Shown here: piece by piece, positions 58,355 to 59,819 of the stretch
How the letters are laid out: every line of letters begins with the position of its first letter
Position numbering within the stretch: the first letter of the stretch is position 1
Source of the DNA: Geobacter sp. UBA4074
GTDB lineage: Bacteria; Desulfobacterota; Desulfuromonadia; Geobacterales; Pseudopelobacteraceae
Direction: 5' to 3'
DNA: 59,819 nt
Assembly (NCBI GenBank): GCA_002383415.1
Contig: DFYU01000117.1
Coordinates: 18,292-78,110, forward strand
Program-made: the position numbers and the translations under genes
The notes under the pieces: model-generated
The model's input: only the letters and a program-made list of their open reading frames with translations
Told to the model about the DNA's origin: nothing
The model's database searches: none

Positions 58355-58383
58355 TTGACAATTATAAAACATTTTTCTATATT
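58355..58383 (+). promoter_or_regulatory. Strong sigma70-type promoter for the IclR-family gene
   Basis: TTGACA (58355-58360) and TATATT (58378-58383) with a 17-base spacer in an AT-rich stretch, about 60 bases before the ATG at 58446. Confidence 0.7.
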
Positions 58384-58445
58384 CATCGCACTGTCGACTC
58401 TCAGGTCGGCATACCCATATCACCGCTTTTCAGGATTCCGAACTC

Positions 58446-59228
58446 ATGGCAAAAAAAGAAAAATCAGAATATCTGATTCAAGCAGTATCTCACGCCCTCG
58501 ACCTGCTGGAGCAGTTCCACGACGAGGTTGACGAACTGGGCGTAACCGAACTCTCGAAACGATTGAAGCTGCACAAAAACAACGTCTTCCGCCTGCTGGC
58601 CACCCTTGAATCCCGCGACTATATCGAGCAGAACAAAGTAACCGAAAACTACCGGCTGGGACTCAAGACCTTGGAACTCGGGCAGACCTTCATCAAGCAG
58701 ATGGGCCTGCTGCGCCAGTCGAAGCCGGTGCTGGAATCCTTGGTGAAGGAGTGTAACGAAACCACCTATGTGGCGATCCTCAAGGACTTCCACATCATCT
58801 ACCTGGATGCAGAAGAAACCAACATGACGGTGCGGGTCGTACCACGGGTAGGCTCCCGGCTGCCGGCCTACTGCACAGCAGCCGGCAAGGTCCAGATCGC
58901 CTACATGAGCGATGAAGAGCTGGATCACTTCATGCCGCAGCGTGAGCTGGACCAATTCACCGCCAACACCATCACTGACCGCGAGACACTGAAAAAAGAA
59001 CTGCGTGTCATCGCAGAGCAGGGCTTCGCCATTGACAACGAGGAGCTGGACGAGGGTGTCCGCTGCGTCGGCGCACCGATTCGCGACTACACCCGTCGTA
59101 TTATCGGCGCAGTCAGCATCTCTGGCCCATCAATGCGTTTCTCTGACGAGCGGATCAAAAAAGAACTGACCCCGCTGGTGATCCGCGCAGCCGAAGAGAT
59201 CTCAGCCAAGCTTGGCTTCCAGAAGTAA
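58446..59228 (+). CDS. IclR family transcriptional regulator
   Basis: A 260-residue regulator. The winged-helix domain (AVSHALDLLEQF, LGVTELSKRLKLHKNNVFRLLATLESRDYIEQ) is followed by the ligand-binding IclR domain (VPRVGSRLPAYCTAAGKVQIAYMSDEE, GFAIDNEELDEGVRCVGAPIRD, AVSISGPSMRF). Full length. The target is not evident from neighbours. It is monocistronic with its own promoter and terminator. Confidence 0.94.
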   Translation: MAKKEKSEYLIQAVSHALDLLEQFHDEVDELGVTELSKRLKLHKNNVFRLLATLESRDYIEQNKVTENYRLGLKTLELGQTFIKQMGLLRQSKPVLESLVKECNETTYVAILKDFHIIYLDAEETNMTVRVVPRVGSRLPAYCTAAGKVQIAYMSDEELDHFMPQRELDQFTANTITDRETLKKELRVIAEQGFAIDNEELDEGVRCVGAPIRDYTRRIIGAVSISGPSMRFSDERIKKELTPLVIRAAEEISAKLGFQK

Positions 59229-59246
59229 CTCACTTTTTTTAAAGCA

Positions 59247-59283
59247 AAAAAGCCGGTGCGCTGGTTAAGCGTGCCGGCTTTTT
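59247..59283. terminator. Terminator after the IclR gene
   Basis: AAAAAGCCGG pairs with CCGGCTTTTT, with an inner CGC/GCG pairing in the loop. It serves both the IclR gene and the convergent gene at 59299. Confidence 0.88.
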
Positions 59284-59298
59284 CATAGGTCGAGCTTT

Positions 59299-59733
59299 CT
59301 AGAACAAGGTATCGCGCTGCAAGATCTTATCAAAGGCGCCTTCTGCCTTAGGTGCTTTATAGTCGACGCACTTGGCCCACGCCACCAAGGCTTCATCCAC
59401 ATCCTTCTTTTGCTCACCGCTCATCTTGTCATACCCCAGCTCGGCGGCCGGGGTCAGCAGAATCTGCACAAACTGACGATAATCGACATTGGCAGGCAGC
59501 TTTTCAACCACGCAGGTGCAGTAGCCTTCCACTCCGACCACCTTCATGCATTGATCACGCTTGACCGGCAGCGACTGCTTAAGCAGCTTAAGCGCCCGCA
59601 ACTCGTTGATCTGCCGCTCCAGCTTTTCGATCTTTTCCAACAGCTCTGCCTGTTTTTTGGGATCGTCCTCGGCCAGACAGACCGAAGGCAGTCCAAAGAC
59701 CAGCAAAGCAGCGACCAGCATCACGATCTTCAT
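59299..59733 (-). CDS. Small secreted protein with coiled coil
   Basis: A 144-residue protein with a signal peptide (to about residue 21, CLA-ED), a heptad-like helix (KKQAELLEKIEKLERQINELRALKLL is one continuous coil), then a domain with four Cys (QCMKVVG, YCTCVVEKL, WAKCVDY). No family recognised. GGGGG lies six bases before the ATG at 59733; an adjacent ATG at 59736 is possible. Confidence 0.72.
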   Translation of the reverse strand: MKIVMLVAALLVFGLPSVCLAEDDPKKQAELLEKIEKLERQINELRALKLLKQSLPVKRDQCMKVVGVEGYCTCVVEKLPANVDYRQFVQILLTPAAELGYDKMSGEQKKDVDEALVAWAKCVDYKAPKAEGAFDKILQRDTLF

Positions 59734-59756
59734 CATCAGCCCCCTTTGAGACACAA

Positions 59757-59785
59757 AAGGCACCTGCCCAACGGACAGATGCCTT
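59757..59785 (-). terminator. Terminator after the tRNA
   Basis: On the minus strand AAGGCATCTGTC pairs with GGCAGGTGCCTT (two G-U pairs), followed by TTTTGTG, 13 bases after the tRNA 3' end. Confidence 0.75.
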
Positions 59786-59797
59786 GTTAAAGTTAGA

Positions 59798-59819
59798 TGG
59801 TGCCCGGAGCCGGAGTCGA
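59798..59819 (-). tRNA. 3' end of a tRNA, probably tRNA-Leu (cut by window edge)
   Basis: The last 22 bases on the minus strand read TCGACTCCGGC then TCCGGGC-A-CCA. These are the T-loop end, the T-stem 3' strand, a 7-base acceptor strand, discriminator A and encoded CCA. The acceptor would pair with GCCCGGA, the usual start of bacterial tRNA-Leu, which is the basis for the identity. The anticodon is outside the window. Confidence 0.8.

Noticed and set aside
1..59819. CRISPR arrays, prophage or insertion sequences
   Set aside because: No regularly spaced direct repeats, transposase, integrase or phage structural genes are visible; the repeated hairpins are irregularly spaced and lie between ordinary genes.

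Overview
The window reads as ordinary chromosome of a GC-rich, Gram-negative, anaerobic deltaproteobacterium. The best fit is the Geobacter/Trichlorobacter group of the Desulfuromonadia. Supporting signs are LL-diaminopimelate aminotransferase lysine genes, menaquinone methylation, hydrogenase maturation genes, a bacteriohemerythrin, CheX, the hopanoid-modifying pair HpnJ/HpnK, cobalamin assembly under a B12 riboswitch, and many perfect-stem intrinsic terminators. This placement is inferred from gene content, not from a database match. I see no phage, insertion sequence or CRISPR array. No gap between genes exceeds about 300 bases.

Left third (1-18.5 kb). The start of a DEAD-box helicase gene (minus) is followed by a tight plus-strand run: methyltransferase, isoprenoid-synthase-fold protein, FtsX-type permease, LolD-type ATPase and an isoprenylcysteine-methyltransferase-like membrane protein. 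I read this run as an uncharacterised prenyl-lipid synthesis and export system. A Tyr/Trp/Gln-rich exported protein follows. Next come a DUF4410 protein, an AIM24-family protein overlapping an M48 metalloprotease, small conserved proteins, a parvulin fused to an SseB-like domain, a DUF815 ATPase, TrmO, a divergent diaminopimelate-decarboxylase-like enzyme, GreA-like/YaeQ/YaiI genes, a second methyltransferase, and a divergent HxlR / quinol monooxygenase / iron-sulfur flavoprotein redox module. A hairpin family with the core GGCGGCC-loop-GGCCGCC occurs seven times between 5.4 and 17.9 kb and nowhere else here.

Middle (18.5-41 kb). dapA, dapB, a small membrane protein and dapL run on the minus strand, with a dispersed CACAGAGG-type inverted repeat between dapA and dapB. 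They are followed by a LOG-family protein, a PpiD-like chaperone with purC, a small SAP-like protein, hemerythrin with a Lon-family protease, and menG/HD/GGDEF genes. Then come a diadenylate cyclase fused to a YbbR domain, a LysM-NlpC/P60 hydrolase, a B12-type radical SAM protein with TPRs, a lipoprotein, a two-domain polyphosphate:AMP phosphotransferase and CheX.

Right third (41-59.8 kb). hypB-hypF-hypC-hypD run into a protoglobin-PsiE membrane sensor and a HAD phosphatase. An ABC exporter diverges from a ThiS-ThiF fusion overlapping mnmA. A B12 riboswitch with terminator controls cobU-cobT-cobS-cobC. A ComEA-like helix-hairpin-helix protein precedes hpnJ-hpnK, a four-helix EamA-like protein and proC. 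The window ends with a polysaccharide deacetylase coupled to a 57-residue Cys-rich protein, a universal stress protein, an IclR regulator, a small secreted protein and the 3' end of a tRNA, probably tRNA-Leu.

The most interesting items are domain fusions and operon contexts: parvulin-SseB, protoglobin-PsiE next to hydrogenase maturation genes, cyclase-YbbR, and the isoprenoid/ABC operon.
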